Of a DNA stretch of 64,000 nucleotides, positions 27,630 to 37,490 are shown piece by piece. The DNA comes from Bosea sp. PAMC 26642. GTDB lineage: Bacteria; Pseudomonadota; Alphaproteobacteria; Rhizobiales; Beijerinckiaceae. Made by a program: the position numbers and the translations under genes. The stretch covers positions 1,178,001 to 1,242,000 of the forward strand of contig NZ_CP014301.1 of the NCBI RefSeq assembly GCF_001562255.1. The letters run 5' to 3'. Each line of letters starts with the position of its first letter. Within the stretch, counting starts at the first letter, position 1. Under the pieces are notes generated by a model. It was not told where the DNA came from. It did no database searches and saw nothing but the letters and a program-made list of their open reading frames with translations.

Positions 27630-27751
27630 GCGGCATGGTCCATGGCAAGCGGGGGCTGGGAGGGTGCACGTCCCGCTCGCGATTGTCGACTTGGAGCCCG
27701 GCCATCGGCGGCATAGAACGTCAGCGAAACCCGTCCTGCCTGGAGCCTCAC

Positions 27752-28450
27752 ATGAAACTCACCTGGTTCGGCCATTCCGCCTTTCGCATCGATATCGCCG
27801 GGGCGTCCCTGCTGATCGACCCGTTCCTCACCGGCAACCCGTCCTTCGAGGGCGATGTCGCGACGGCGGCCAAGGGCGTCAGCCATATCGTCATCACCCA
27901 TGGCCATTTCGACCATATCGGCGATGCGCTCGCCATCGTCGAGGCCAACGACGCCACGGTGATCACGAACTACGATCTGTGCATGTATCTCGCCTCGAAA
28001 GGCCTGAAATCGTTCCAGCCGATGGGGGCGGGCGGTACGGTCGATCTGGGCGCCTTCAGCGTCACCCTGGTGCGGGCCGATCATTCGTCGGGCATGGTCG
28101 AGGCCGGCGTCGGCTTTCCGCTCGGCAACCCCAATGGCGCGATCATCAAGGCCAGGGGCGAGAAAACGCTCTGGCATATGGGCGATACCGACATCTTCTC
28201 CGATATGGCGCTGATCAGCGAACTTCACGGCGTCGAGATCTGCATCTGCCCGGTCGGCGACCGCTTCACCATGGGCGGCAAGGTTGCCGCGCTCGCCATG
28301 ACGCGCTTCGTCAAGCCGAAGACCGCGATTCCGTGCCATTACGGCTCTTTTCCGATCATCGATCCCAACGCCGATGCCTTCGTTGCCGGGCTGAAGGGCA
28401 GCGATGTGCAGGCGCTGGTGCCGGTGAAGGGCGAAGCTGTCACCCTTTGA
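27752..28450 (+). CDS. UPF0173 metallo-beta-lactamase-fold hydrolase
   Basis: A 232-residue protein. The MBL metal motif is visible as [12 protein letters not shown], with [12 protein letters not shown] at the start and [19 protein letters not shown] at the end. The UPF0173 family is widespread in bacteria and archaea and has no agreed substrate. The start at 27752 is set by MKLTWFGHS; the frame is open upstream through the promoter region of ade. A 26-bp palindrome lies just downstream, before gatC. Confidence 0.9.
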   Translation: MKLTWFGHSAFRIDIAGASLLIDPFLTGNPSFEGDVATAAKGVSHIVITHGHFDHIGDALAIVEANDATVITNYDLCMYLASKGLKSFQPMGAGGTVDLGAFSVTLVRADHSSGMVEAGVGFPLGNPNGAIIKARGEKTLWHMGDTDIFSDMALISELHGVEICICPVGDRFTMGGKVAALAMTRFVKPKTAIPCHYGSFPIIDPNADAFVAGLKGSDVQALVPVKGEAVTL

Positions 28451-28476
28451 TCGTCAAGTCGGTACTGACTTGGCGT

Positions 28477-28502
28477 TTTGCCCGCGCTATAGCGCGGGCA
28501 AA
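28477..28502. terminator. Perfect 26-bp palindrome between UPF0173 and gatC
   Basis: Arms TTTGCCCGCGCTA and TAGCGCGGGCAAA form an uninterrupted palindrome, followed by ATCATTTTT. It can act as a terminator for the UPF0173 gene, or as an operator or promoter element for gatC, which starts 21 bases downstream. The GC-rich arms with flanking T-run favour termination; some loop bases must unpair. Confidence 0.55.
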
Positions 28503-28522
28503 TCATTTTTCAGGAGCCCGCC

Positions 28523-28810
28523 ATGTCGGTCGATCTCGCCACCGTCAAACGCGTCGCGCATCTGGCGCGCATTGCCGTGCCGGAGGCTGATCTGCCCAAG
28601 CTCCAAGGCGAGATCAACGCGATTCTCGGCTTCGTCGAGCAGTTGAACGAGGTCGACGTCTCCGGCGTCGAGCCGTTGACCTCGATCATGCCGATGGCGA
28701 TGAAGCAGCGCGAGGACGTGGTCACGGACGGCGAGATCGCCGAGCGGATCGTCGCCAATGCGCCCGCGTCCGAGGACAATTATTTTATGGTGCCGAAGGT
28801 GATCGAATAG
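28523..28810 (+). CDS. gatC: Asp/Glu-tRNA amidotransferase subunit C
   Basis: A 95-residue protein with the GatC pattern: [44 protein letters not shown] and C-terminal [15 protein letters not shown] sequence ([12 protein letters not shown]). It bridges GatA and GatB in the complex that makes Gln-tRNA(Gln) and Asn-tRNA(Asn). AGGAG sits upstream of the ATG. Two hairpins separate it from gatA. Confidence 0.95.
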   Translation: MSVDLATVKRVAHLARIAVPEADLPKLQGEINAILGFVEQLNEVDVSGVEPLTSIMPMAMKQREDVVTDGEIAERIVANAPASEDNYFMVPKVIE

Positions 28811-28862
28811 GCGCGGGACGCGCTATTCGATCACCCCGGACGCGCGGAGCGCGATCCGGGGT
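28801..28862. repeat. Back-to-back hairpins between gatC and gatA (REP-like)
   Basis: Hairpin one spans 28801-28832: GATCGAATAG pairs with CTATTCGATC, with a further CGCG/CGCG stem and one bulged G around a GGA loop; it includes the gatC stop codon. Hairpin two spans 28833-28862: ACCCCGGACGCGC pairs with GCGCG-TCCGGGGT with one bulged A, also with a GGA loop. The second resembles common intergenic palindromes of Hyphomicrobiales. They may stabilise the gatC part of the message or reduce passage into gatA. Confidence 0.65.
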
Positions 28863-28894
28863 CTCCCGACCAATATTAACGCCGGATATTGCCC

Positions 28895-30409
28895 GTGACC
28901 GATCTCACCCGCCTGACCCTGACCGAGGCCCGCGATGGGCTGAAGGCCAAAGCCTTTTCCGCGACCGAGCTGACCAGGGCGCATATCGACGCCGTCGAGA
29001 AGGCGCGCGCCCTCAATGCCTATGTGCTGGAAACCCCTGAGCACGCCCTGAAGCAGGCCGCGGCCTCCGACGACAAGCTCTCCAAAGGCGAGGGCGGCCC
29101 GCTCGAAGGCCTGCCGCTCGGCATCAAAGACCTGTTCGCGACGCAAGGGATACGCACCACCGCCTGCTCCAGGATTCTAGGCAACTTCGTGCCTCCCTAT
29201 GAATCGACCGTCTCCGGCCAGCTCTGGCGCGACGGCGCGGTCATGCTCGGCAAACTCAACAACGACGAATTCGCCATGGGCTCGTCCAACGAGACCAGCG
29301 CCTTCGGCAGTGTTGTGAACCCCTGGCGCCGTACCGGTTCCAATGTCTCGGCGGGGCAGGGTGGCGCGGTCGAGGGCAACCATCTCGTTCCCGGCGGTTC
29401 CTCCGGTGGTTCCGCTTCGGCCGTGGCGGCCGATCTCTGCCTCGCCGCGACCGCGACCGACACGGGCGGCTCGATCCGCCAGCCGGCCGCCTTTACCGGC
29501 ACTGTCGGCATCAAGCCGACCTATGGTCGCTGCTCGCGCTGGGGCATCGTCGCTTTCGCCTCATCGCTCGATCAGGCCGGCCCGATCGGCAAGACGGTAC
29601 GCGATTGCGCCGTGATGCTGCGCTCCATGGCAGGCCATGATCCCAAGGACACGACCTCAGTCGACATCGCGGTGCCCGACTACGAGAAGGCCGTCGGCCG
29701 CTCGGTCAAGGGTATGAAGATCGGTATTCCCAAGGAATACCGGCTCGACGGTCTCAATGCCGAGATCGACGCGCTCTGGCAGCAGGGCATCGAATGGCTG
29801 AAAAGCGCCGGCGCCGAGATCGTCGAAATCTCGCTTCCGCATACGAAATACGCCTTGCCCGCTTACTACATCGTGGCGCCCGCCGAGGCCTCCTCGAACC
29901 TCGCCCGCTATGACGGCGTTCGCTACGGCCTGCGCGAACCCGGCCGCGACATCGTCGAGATGTATGAGAAGACCCGCGCCGAGGGCTTTGGCGCCGAGGT
30001 CAAGCGCCGCATCATGATCGGCACCTATGTCCTCTCGGCCGGCTATTACGACGCCTATTATCTACGCGCGCAGAAGGTCCGCACCCTGATCAAGCGCGAC
30101 TTCGACGAGGCCTATGCCGCCGGCATCGACGCGGTGCTGACGCCTGCGACGCCCTCGGCGGCCTTCGGCATCGGCGAGAAGGGCTCTTCGGACCCGGTCG
30201 AGATGTATCTCAACGACATCTTCACGGTGACGGTGAACATGGCCGGCCTTCCCGGCATCGCGGTGCCCGCCGGCCTCGACGGGCAGGGCCTGCCGCTCGG
30301 GCTGCAGCTGATCGGGCGCCCCTTCGACGAGGAGACGCTGTTCTCGCTCGGGCAGGTGATCGAGGATGCGGCGGGTCGCTTCCCGGTCAGCGAGCGCTGG
30401 TGGGGCTGA
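28895..30409 (+). CDS. gatA: Asp/Glu-tRNA amidotransferase subunit A
   Basis: A 504-residue amidase-signature enzyme. The Ser-cis-Ser-Lys triad is visible: Lys in [11 protein letters not shown], the glycine/serine-rich [15 protein letters not shown], and [12 protein letters not shown]. It hydrolyses glutamine to supply ammonia. GTG at 28895 gives the standard [17 protein letters not shown]-terminus; a TTG at 28889 is also in frame. Neither has a good ribosome site, which fits translation coupled to gatC or limited by the hairpins between them. Confidence 0.96.
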   Translation: MTDLTRLTLTEARDGLKAKAFSATELTRAHIDAVEKARALNAYVLETPEHALKQAAASDDKLSKGEGGPLEGLPLGIKDLFATQGIRTTACSRILGNFVPPYESTVSGQLWRDGAVMLGKLNNDEFAMGSSNETSAFGSVVNPWRRTGSNVSAGQGGAVEGNHLVPGGSSGGSASAVAADLCLAATATDTGGSIRQPAAFTGTVGIKPTYGRCSRWGIVAFASSLDQAGPIGKTVRDCAVMLRSMAGHDPKDTTSVDIAVPDYEKAVGRSVKGMKIGIPKEYRLDGLNAEIDALWQQGIEWLKSAGAEIVEISLPHTKYALPAYYIVAPAEASSNLARYDGVRYGLREPGRDIVEMYEKTRAEGFGAEVKRRIMIGTYVLSAGYYDAYYLRAQKVRTLIKRDFDEAYAAGIDAVLTPATPSAAFGIGEKGSSDPVEMYLNDIFTVTVNMAGLPGIAVPAGLDGQGLPLGLQLIGRPFDEETLFSLGQVIEDAAGRFPVSERWWG

Positions 30410-30425
30410 ACCGCTTCGGATATCG

Positions 30426-30546
30426 AGCCCTCATCCTGAGGAGTCATTCCGTCAGGAATGGCGTCTCGAAGGATGCTCCAGATGGCTCTGGAGACTCCTG
30501 GACCATCCTTCGAGACGCCGCTTCGCGGCTCCTCAGGATGAGGGCT
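30426..30546. repeat. Long nested inverted repeat (REP/RIME-like) between gatA and the glycine-rich-domain gene
   Basis: Outer arms 30426-30443 and 30529-30546 are perfect 18-base inverted copies (AGCCCTCATCCTGAGGAG). Inner arms 30460-30475 and 30504-30519 are perfect 16-base copies (GGCGTCTCGAAGGATG). The 121-base unit can fold into one long cruciform-like stem and sits between convergent genes. Closely similar units are scattered through Hyphomicrobiales genomes, so this is probably a dispersed repeat that also blocks read-through. Confidence 0.75.
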
Positions 30547-30567
30547 GGGAAGATCGCGACGGCTCCG

Positions 30568-31284
30568 TCAATCCCCGCCGCCTCCGCCGCAGCCACCGCC
30601 GTCGCCGCCCCCATCGCTTGATCCGCTGTCGGAGCTGCCGCCGTCGGACCGGCCGCTATCTCCCATCCCATCCGTCCCGCCATCGTAGGAACTGCTCGAA
30701 AAGTCGCCACCGCATTGCGAGCCGGCGTCGCCGTTGCGGCGCAGTTGCGCGCAGTCGGGCTCGTAGCGGTAGCCGCCGGGGATGTTGAGCTTGGTGTCGA
30801 GCGCGAAGAGCAGCGGCAGGCGTGTCGGCTTGACCGGGTTGATGCCGTCCAGCCGGCAGCAATACAGCCAGACGCGGCGCAGGCCCGCATTGTCCTTTTT
30901 ACGACCCTGGGCGAGGGCGACCGCCGGGGTGTGATGCAGGAAACCGCAGAAAGCCTCCTGGCAGAACGCCTGATAGGCCCGGGTGTAGAGGATGAACTCG
31001 TGCCAGAGGTCGTCGGCGACCTGCGAAGGCATCGCAACATAGACGCGGCCGCTGTTGAGATAGGCCAGGAAGAACTGCCGCAAGCCCTGCGCCACCAGCG
31101 CGCTCTCCTTGCGGGTGAAGCCGCGGTGATGCGCGGCGAGCTTGTCGAGCAGCCCCGGCGGCCATTCATAGGTCCGGATGTATTCGGCGCGCTGCAGCCG
31201 GCGATAGGTCGGCACGAACAGCGCCGCCGCGATCAGGATCGTCGCCAAGGGTAGCGCGACGAGGCCGATCATCCAGGTCGCCAT
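30568..31284 (-). CDS. Membrane-anchored protein with glycine-rich-domain-like core and Gly/Ser/Asp/Cys tail
   Basis: A 238-residue protein. Residues 3-22 are a transmembrane span (WMIGLVALPLATILIAAALF). The core contains VADDLWHEFILYTRAYQAFCQ and GFLHHTPAV, reminiscent of the DUF1399/glycine-rich-domain family, with conserved Trp-His-Glu residues. The last 50 residues are low-complexity Ser/Gly/Asp with one Cys. The ATG at 31284 is preferred to a TTG at 31326. Follows the efflux pump gene on the same strand after 42 bases. Function unknown. Confidence 0.7.
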   Translation of the reverse strand: MATWMIGLVALPLATILIAAALFVPTYRRLQRAEYIRTYEWPPGLLDKLAAHHRGFTRKESALVAQGLRQFFLAYLNSGRVYVAMPSQVADDLWHEFILYTRAYQAFCQEAFCGFLHHTPAVALAQGRKKDNAGLRRVWLYCCRLDGINPVKPTRLPLLFALDTKLNIPGGYRYEPDCAQLRRNGDAGSQCGGDFSSSSYDGGTDGMGDSGRSDGGSSDSGSSDGGGDGGGCGGGGGD

Positions 31285-31326
31285 GGCCGCCCCCGTCGCG
31301 TCAGATTCGAGACGGGGGCGATCCAA

Positions 31327-34300
31327 TCACGGGTGAGCGGCGGATGCATCCCCATGCGGCGGCTCTGCGGGCGTCTTCTTTTTGCCGAGATCCGCCAACC
31401 AGCGCACCACGACATAGAAGACGGGCGTGAAGATCAGCCCGAAGAAGGTCACGCCGACCATGCCGGAGAACACCGCGATGCCCATCGCCTGGCGCATTTC
31501 CGAACCCGCGCCTGTCGAGATCGTCAGCGGCAGCACGCCGAGGATGAAGGCGAGCGACGTCATCAGGATCGGCCGCAACCGCGTGCGGGCGGCAGCGATC
31601 GCCGCTTCGCGCCGGTTCATGCCTTCCTCTTCGGCCTGCTTGGCGAACTCGACGATCAGAATGGCGTTCTTGGCCGCGAGGCCGACCAGCACGACGAGGC
31701 CGATATCGACCAGGATGTTGCGGTCGAGCCCCTGCTGGTTCACCCCGATCATCGCCGCGAGAATGCACATCGGCACGATCAGGATGACCGCCAGCGGCAG
31801 CATCCAGCTTTCATAGAGCGCCGCCAGCAGCAGGAAGACAAAGACCACGGCAAGCCCGAAGGCGATGATCGCCGTGTTGCCCGCGAGCTTCTCCTGCAGC
31901 GCGATCTCGGTCCATTCGAAGCCGAAGCCCGTGGGCAGGCGTTCGGCCGCGATTTTCTCGATCGCGGCGATGCCCTGTCCCGTCGAGAAGCCGCGCGCCA
32001 TCGAAAGCTGCACCTCGGCCGCCGGATAGAGGTTGTAGCGCGGCACGCGATAGGCGCCGGTGGTGTCCGAGAAGGAGGCGACCGAGCCGATCGGCACCAT
32101 CTCGCCATCGGCGTTACGGGTCTTCAGATTGGCGACGTCGCGCAGGTCGAGACGGAACGGGTTGTCGGCCTGCGCCGTCACCCGGTAGGTCCGTCCGAGC
32201 AGGTTGAAGTCGTTGATATAGGCCGAGCCCATATAGACCGAGAGCGTCTCGAAGACGCGCGTGATCGGCACGCCGAGCATCTCGGCCTTGGTGCGGTCGA
32301 TATCGGCGAAGACCTGCGGCGTCTTGGTGGAGAACAGGGTGAAGGGCTGCTGGATGCCGGGAACCTGCCCGGCCGAGCCTGCCACCACCCAGGTCGCGCC
32401 TTCGAGCGCCGCCAACCCACGTCCAGAGCGATCCTGGACATAGCCCTTGAGGCCGCCGCCGGTGCCGATGCCCGGCACCGCCGGAGGCGGGATCACCAGC
32501 GCGAAGGCCTCGCTGATGGCAAACATCTGCTGGCGCAGATCGGCGAGAATCCCGTCCGACGTCAGCTTCTGCTTGGTGCGCTCCTCGAACGGGGCGAGCG
32601 TCACGAAGATCACGCCCGTATTCGGCGCGATGGTGAAGGTCGCGCCGTCCAGGCCGGCGAAGGCGACCGCATGGACGACGCCCGGGCGCGACAGCACTAC
32701 GTCGGTAGCCTTGCGGATCACCGCATCTGTGCGCGTCAGCGATGCGCCCGGCGGCAACTGGAAGGCGACGATGAAGTAGCCGCGATCGAGCTGCGGCACG
32801 AGGCCGGTCGGCGTTTTGCCGATCTCCCAGACAGTGGCAGCGATCAGCCCGGAATAGACGATCAGCAAGATCGCCGAGAACCGGATCAAGCGCGAGGTCA
32901 CCGAGCCATAGCTGCGCGAGAGCCAGTCGAAGCCCTTGTTGAAATAGTGGAAGAAGCCGCGCACGGGCGTGCCCAGTGCGTAGATGAAGCCCTTCTTCTG
33001 GCCCTCGTCATGGCCGTGCGGCTTGAGCAGCAGAGCCGCCAGCGCCGGCGACAGCGTCAGAGAAACGAAGCAGGAGATCGCCGTCGAGGCTGCGATGGTC
33101 ACGGCGAACTGCTGGTAGAAAGTGCCCTGCAGGCCGCTGATGAAGGCCGTCGGGATGAACACGGCGCAGAGCACGAGCGCGATCGCGAGCAGGGCGCCGC
33201 CGACCTCGTCCATGGTCTTGTGCGCAGCGTCCTTCGCCGACATGCCCTGGGCCAGATAGCGCTCGACGTTCTCGACGACGACGATCGCATCGTCGACGAC
33301 GATGCCGATGGCAAGCACCAGAGCGAGCAGCGAGATCGTGTTGAAGGAGATGCCGACCGCGCTCATCACCAGGAAGGTGCCGACGAGCGAAACCGGAATC
33401 GCGATGATCGGGATGATCGCCGCGCGCCAGGTCTGGAGGAAGAGAATCACGACGATGACGACGAGTGCGATAGCCTCGATCAGCGTATGAACCACGGCGC
33501 TGACCGATTCGCCGATGAACTCGGTCGGGTTGTAGATGATGCGGTGCTCGACCCCGGTGGGGAATTCGCGCGCCATGCCGTCCATGGTCTTGATCAGCGT
33601 CTCGGCGGTGGCGAGCGCGTTCGAGCCCGGCCGCTGGAAGATGCCGATGGCGACCGCGTTCTGGTTATCGAGATAGGCGTTTGTGGTGTAGTCCTGCGAG
33701 CCGAGTTCGACGCGCGCAATGTCGCGGATGCGGATCGTGCCGCCATTGGCGTCGGAGCGCACGACGATGTTCTCGAACTCGGCGATGTCGGTCAGGCGCC
33801 CGAGCGTGTTGACCGAGAGCTGGAACGCTCCGTCCGACTTCGCCGGCGGCTGGTTGATCGCACCCGCGGCGACCTGGATGTTGGCGGCCCGCAGCGCGGC
33901 GACAACGTCTCCGGCCGTCAGGTTGCGCGAAGACACCTTGGCGGGGTCGAGCCAGACCCGCATCGAGAAGTCACGCGCGCCGAAAACCTGCACATTGCCG
34001 ACGCCTTCGACGCGGGTCAGCACGTCCTTCACATAAAGCGTCGCATAGTTGGAGACATACTGAGCGTCGCGCGAGCCGTCCGGCGAGATCATGTTGATGA
34101 CCATCATCAGGTCCGGCGAGGCCTTGCGGGTCTGGAGCCCGAAGCTGCGCACCTCCTGCGGCAGGCGCGGCTCGGCCGCCGAGACGCGGTTCTGCACCAG
34201 CACCTGGGCCTGATCGATGTCCGTGCCGGCCTTGAACACGACGTTGATGGTCACGCGCCCGTCGCCGGTCGACTGCGACTGGATGTAGAGCATGTCGTCG

Positions 34301-34524
34301 ACGCCATTGACCTCCTGCTCGATCGGCGTCGCGACGGTGGCGGCGACGACCTCGGCCGAGGCGCCCGGATAGGTCGCGGTGATGGAGACGGTCGGCGGTG
34401 CGATCTCCGGATACTCGGCGATCGGCAGACCGCGCTGGGCGATGGCCCCCGCGATCGTCAGAAGAACCGACAGCACGGTCGCAAAGATCGGCCGGTCGAT
34501 GAAGAAATGGGCGAAGCGGAACAT
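31327..34524 (-). CDS. RND-family efflux pump inner-membrane transporter
   Basis: A 1065-residue HAE1-type RND permease (AcrB/MexB/BepE-like), full length. N-terminus MFRFAHFFIDRPIFATVLSV, the proton-relay region AIGIVVDDAIVVVENVERYL with the Asp pair, and the late LAAKNAILIVEFAKQAEEEG are all present. It exports hydrophobic drugs or detergents using proton influx, with the adaptor encoded 72 bases upstream. No outer-membrane TolC-type gene or TetR repressor is adjacent, so it likely uses a TolC encoded elsewhere. Confidence 0.96.
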   Translation of the reverse strand: MFRFAHFFIDRPIFATVLSVLLTIAGAIAQRGLPIAEYPEIAPPTVSITATYPGASAEVVAATVATPIEQEVNGVDDMLYIQSQSTGDGRVTINVVFKAGTDIDQAQVLVQNRVSAAEPRLPQEVRSFGLQTRKASPDLMMVINMISPDGSRDAQYVSNYATLYVKDVLTRVEGVGNVQVFGARDFSMRVWLDPAKVSSRNLTAGDVVAALRAANIQVAAGAINQPPAKSDGAFQLSVNTLGRLTDIAEFENIVVRSDANGGTIRIRDIARVELGSQDYTTNAYLDNQNAVAIGIFQRPGSNALATAETLIKTMDGMAREFPTGVEHRIIYNPTEFIGESVSAVVHTLIEAIALVVIVVILFLQTWRAAIIPIIAIPVSLVGTFLVMSAVGISFNTISLLALVLAIGIVVDDAIVVVENVERYLAQGMSAKDAAHKTMDEVGGALLAIALVLCAVFIPTAFISGLQGTFYQQFAVTIAASTAISCFVSLTLSPALAALLLKPHGHDEGQKKGFIYALGTPVRGFFHYFNKGFDWLSRSYGSVTSRLIRFSAILLIVYSGLIAATVWEIGKTPTGLVPQLDRGYFIVAFQLPPGASLTRTDAVIRKATDVVLSRPGVVHAVAFAGLDGATFTIAPNTGVIFVTLAPFEERTKQKLTSDGILADLRQQMFAISEAFALVIPPPAVPGIGTGGGLKGYVQDRSGRGLAALEGATWVVAGSAGQVPGIQQPFTLFSTKTPQVFADIDRTKAEMLGVPITRVFETLSVYMGSAYINDFNLLGRTYRVTAQADNPFRLDLRDVANLKTRNADGEMVPIGSVASFSDTTGAYRVPRYNLYPAAEVQLSMARGFSTGQGIAAIEKIAAERLPTGFGFEWTEIALQEKLAGNTAIIAFGLAVVFVFLLLAALYESWMLPLAVILIVPMCILAAMIGVNQQGLDRNILVDIGLVVLVGLAAKNAILIVEFAKQAEEEGMNRREAAIAAARTRLRPILMTSLAFILGVLPLTISTGAGSEMRQAMGIAVFSGMVGVTFFGLIFTPVFYVVVRWLADLGKKKTPAEPPHGDASAAHP

Positions 34525-34596
34525 GAAATGTGTCCTGGCCTGAAAGTCAGGCGGACGGCCGGTGGACCGTCCGAGGTGCGATGGCGAAGCGGCCGG

Positions 34597-35754
34597 TCAG
34601 TTCGTCGCGGCGGGCTTGATTTCGCCGGGTTGCGGCGTGACGGTCGCTCCCGGCCGCACCATCGGGTTGGCGAAGCCCCCGATGACGACCTTGTCCCCCG
34701 GCGTCAGGCCGCTACGGATGACGCGCAACCCGTCGCTCATCTGGCCCAGTACGACAGGCTTGGGCACGATCTTGTTTTCGGGGCCGACGGTCAGGACGAC
34801 CTTGTTGGCTTGGTCAGAGACGATGACGCTGTCGGGAACGAGCAGGCCGTCGGCCTCGCCCGAAAAGACCCGCAGCCGTCCAAAGGTGCCCGGTGTCAGG
34901 AACTGGTCCGCATTGGCGAAGACGACGCGGCCGCGAATCGTTCCCGACCGCGCATTGAGCGCGTTGTCGACGAAATCGATCTTGCCGCGGCGCTTCCACT
35001 CCACTTCGTCCGAGAGGCGCACCTCGGCGGAGGTGCCGTCTTCGCGCGAGGCGACCTTGCGCAGGTCACCTGTCCGGCGGGAATAGCGGAGATAGTCGGC
35101 CTCCGACGAGTCGAAGGTGAAATAGATCGGATCGACCGCCACGATCGTCGTCAGCAGGGTCGCGCCGGACTGCCCGCCTGCGATCAGGTTGCCCGGATCG
35201 ACGCGGCGGTTGGAGATGCGTCCAGCCAGCGACGCGCGCACCTGCGTCCATTCCAGATTGAGTTCGGCCGTCTTGAGATTGGCCTCCGCGCCCTGCAGCG
35301 AGCCGATCGCACTGTTGAGGTTGGCGCGGCGCTGATCGACGTCGCGGGCCGTGATGGTGCGGTTCTGGGTGAGAGCCTCGGCGCGCTCGACTTCGTTTTG
35401 CGCCAGATCCACCTGAGCCTTGGCGCGGGCGACCTCGGCGCGCGAGGCGTCGACCGACAAGACATAGGGACGCGGGTCGATAGTGAAGAGCAGATCGCCC
35501 TTCTTGACCAGGTCGCCGTCCTTGAAGTGTAGGGAATCGAGGAAGCCGGAGACGCGCGCGCGCACCTCGACCTGTTCGCTCGCCTCGAAGCGACCGGTGA
35601 ACTCGTCCCAGTTCGTCACGCGCTTGGCGAGCGGGGCTGAAACCTGGACCGGCGGGGCGGGCGGGGCGCCCTGGGCGAGGACGGATCCTGAGGTCAGCGC
35701 GATGGCGGCCATATGGACAGCGAGCGCCAGACCCGACGAGCGGCGGTTTTGCAT
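34597..35754 (-). CDS. RND efflux pump periplasmic adaptor
   Basis: A 385-residue membrane-fusion protein. A signal peptide (ALAVHMAAIALTSGSVLAQ) precedes the lipoyl half-motif VSGFLDSLHFKDGDLVKKGDLLFTIDPRPY, a coiled-coil hairpin (around residues 85-150), and the beta-barrel region with GRISNRRVDPGNLI. It links the RND permease to a TolC-like duct. CGGAG lies before the ATG at 35754; the frame is open to 35862. Lacks a lipobox Cys after the signal peptide, so it is probably soluble or peripheral. Confidence 0.94.
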   Translation of the reverse strand: MQNRRSSGLALAVHMAAIALTSGSVLAQGAPPAPPVQVSAPLAKRVTNWDEFTGRFEASEQVEVRARVSGFLDSLHFKDGDLVKKGDLLFTIDPRPYVLSVDASRAEVARAKAQVDLAQNEVERAEALTQNRTITARDVDQRRANLNSAIGSLQGAEANLKTAELNLEWTQVRASLAGRISNRRVDPGNLIAGGQSGATLLTTIVAVDPIYFTFDSSEADYLRYSRRTGDLRKVASREDGTSAEVRLSDEVEWKRRGKIDFVDNALNARSGTIRGRVVFANADQFLTPGTFGRLRVFSGEADGLLVPDSVIVSDQANKVVLTVGPENKIVPKPVVLGQMSDGLRVIRSGLTPGDKVVIGGFANPMVRPGATVTPQPGEIKPAATN

Positions 35755-35996
35755 GGGAAACTCCGGATGGCACGACCGGCACAACCTGATCCGGTTTCCG
35801 GGCTTTGCCGCAAAAGAAAGGCGATACTGACGATTGTCAAGATCCATCACTCGACATGGCATCAGTTTGCGAGAGGGTGGGCCAGAATGCAGCCAGGGCG
35901 TGACAGGAGCGCAACAGGCGCTTGCCGCCCGCGCTCCGAAATCGTAACCGGTAGGCAGATTTACCGAGCAGCAGACCTATAAGCAGAAAGACGACG

Positions 35997-37490
35997 ATGA
36001 ACGCGCATGTCCGCCCCGCCGACCCCAAAAAGCTGATCAAGGGCGCGACCGGCGACTGGGAAGTTGTGATCGGCATGGAGATCCACGCCCAGGTGACCTC
36101 CAATGCCAAACTGTTCTCGGGCGCGGCCACCGCTTTCGGAGCCGAACCCAACGAGCATGTCAGCCTGGTCGATGCCGCCATGCCCGGTATGTTGCCTGTG
36201 ATCAATGCGGAATGCGTGCGCCAGGCCGTTCGCACGGGTCTAGGTCTGAACGCCCTGATCAACAAGCGCTCGGTCTTCGACCGCAAGAATTACTTCTATC
36301 CCGATCTGCCGCAGGGTTACCAGATCAGCCAGTATAAAAGTCCGATCGTTGGCGAAGGCGAGATTGTCGTCGATCTGTCGCCGACCGAGCAGATCATCGT
36401 CGGCATCGAGCGGCTGCATCTGGAGCAGGACGCCGGCAAGTCAATGCACGACCAGCACCCGACCATGTCCTTCGTCGATCTCAATCGCTCGGGCGTCGCC
36501 CTGATGGAAATCGTGTCGCGGCCCGATCTGCGCTCGGCCGACGAAGCGCGCGCCTTCGTCACGAAACTCCGGACCATCCTGCGCTATCTCGGCACGTGCG
36601 ACGGCGACATGGAAAAAGGCAACCTGCGCGCCGACGTCAACGTCTCGGTCCGCAAGCCGGGCGCCGAGCTCGGCACGCGCTGCGAAATCAAGAACGTCAA
36701 CTCGATCCGCTTCATCGGCCAGGCCGTCGAGGTCGAGGCCCGCCGTCAGATCGGCATCCTGGAGGATGGCGGCAGCATCGATCAGGAGACGCGGCTCTAC
36801 GACCCGGCCAAGTCAGAGACACGCTCGATGCGCTCGAAGGAAGAGGCGCATGACTACCGCTATTTTCCCGACCCCGATCTGCTGCCGCTCGAATTCGACG
36901 ACGCCTTCGTCGCGGAACTCAAGGTGCATCTGCCGGAGCTGCCGGACGCCAAGAAGGCGCGCTTCATCGCCGAATACGGGCTGTCGCCCTATGACGCCTC
37001 GGTACTCGTCGCCGAGCGCGAGCAGGCCGACTATTTCGAAGCGGTCGCCAAAGGCCGGGATGGCAAGGCTGCCGCCAACTGGGTGATCAACGAGCTCTTC
37101 GGCCGCCTCAACAAGGAAGGTCAGGACGTCACGACGTCGCCGGTCTCGGCTGCGCAGCTCGGCGGGCTGGTCGATCTGATCGGCGAGGGCGTCATCTCCG
37201 GCAGGATCGCCAAGGATCTGTTCGAGATCCTCTGGTCGGAAGCAGAAAGCGGACCTTTGGACCCGCGTCAGATCGTCGAGATGCGCGGCATGAAGCAGGT
37301 CACCGACACCGGCGCCATCGAAAAAGCGGTGGACGAACTGATCGCCGCCAATCCCGACAAGGTCGAGCAGGTCAAGCTGAAGCCGACCATGCTGGGCTGG
37401 TTCGTCGGCCAGGCGATGAAGGCCTCGGGCGGCAAGGCCAACCCGCAGGCCCTGAACGAGATCCTGAAAGCCAAGCTGGGCATCGAGTGA
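35997..37490 (+). CDS. gatB: Asp/Glu-tRNA amidotransferase subunit B
   Basis: A 497-residue protein. GatB features: [66 protein letters not shown] and the C-terminal YqeY-like helical tail ending NEILKAKLG. It binds the misacylated tRNA and activates its acid group. It lies 5.6 kb from gatA because the efflux operon is between them. Its TGA overlaps the GTG start of the following GNAT gene. Confidence 0.96.
   Translation: MNAHVRPADPKKLIKGATGDWEVVIGMEIHAQVTSNAKLFSGAATAFGAEPNEHVSLVDAAMPGMLPVINAECVRQAVRTGLGLNALINKRSVFDRKNYFYPDLPQGYQISQYKSPIVGEGEIVVDLSPTEQIIVGIERLHLEQDAGKSMHDQHPTMSFVDLNRSGVALMEIVSRPDLRSADEARAFVTKLRTILRYLGTCDGDMEKGNLRADVNVSVRKPGAELGTRCEIKNVNSIRFIGQAVEVEARRQIGILEDGGSIDQETRLYDPAKSETRSMRSKEEAHDYRYFPDPDLLPLEFDDAFVAELKVHLPELPDAKKARFIAEYGLSPYDASVLVAEREQADYFEAVAKGRDGKAAANWVINELFGRLNKEGQDVTTSPVSAAQLGGLVDLIGEGVISGRIAKDLFEILWSEAESGPLDPRQIVEMRGMKQVTDTGAIEKAVDELIAANPDKVEQVKLKPTMLGWFVGQAMKASGGKANPQALNEILKAKLGIE

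Noticed and set aside
31333..35532. 1399-codon frame on the plus strand opposite the RND pump and adaptor
   Set aside because: Extreme Arg/Asp/His content, no recognisable motif, and it spans two real genes on the other strand.
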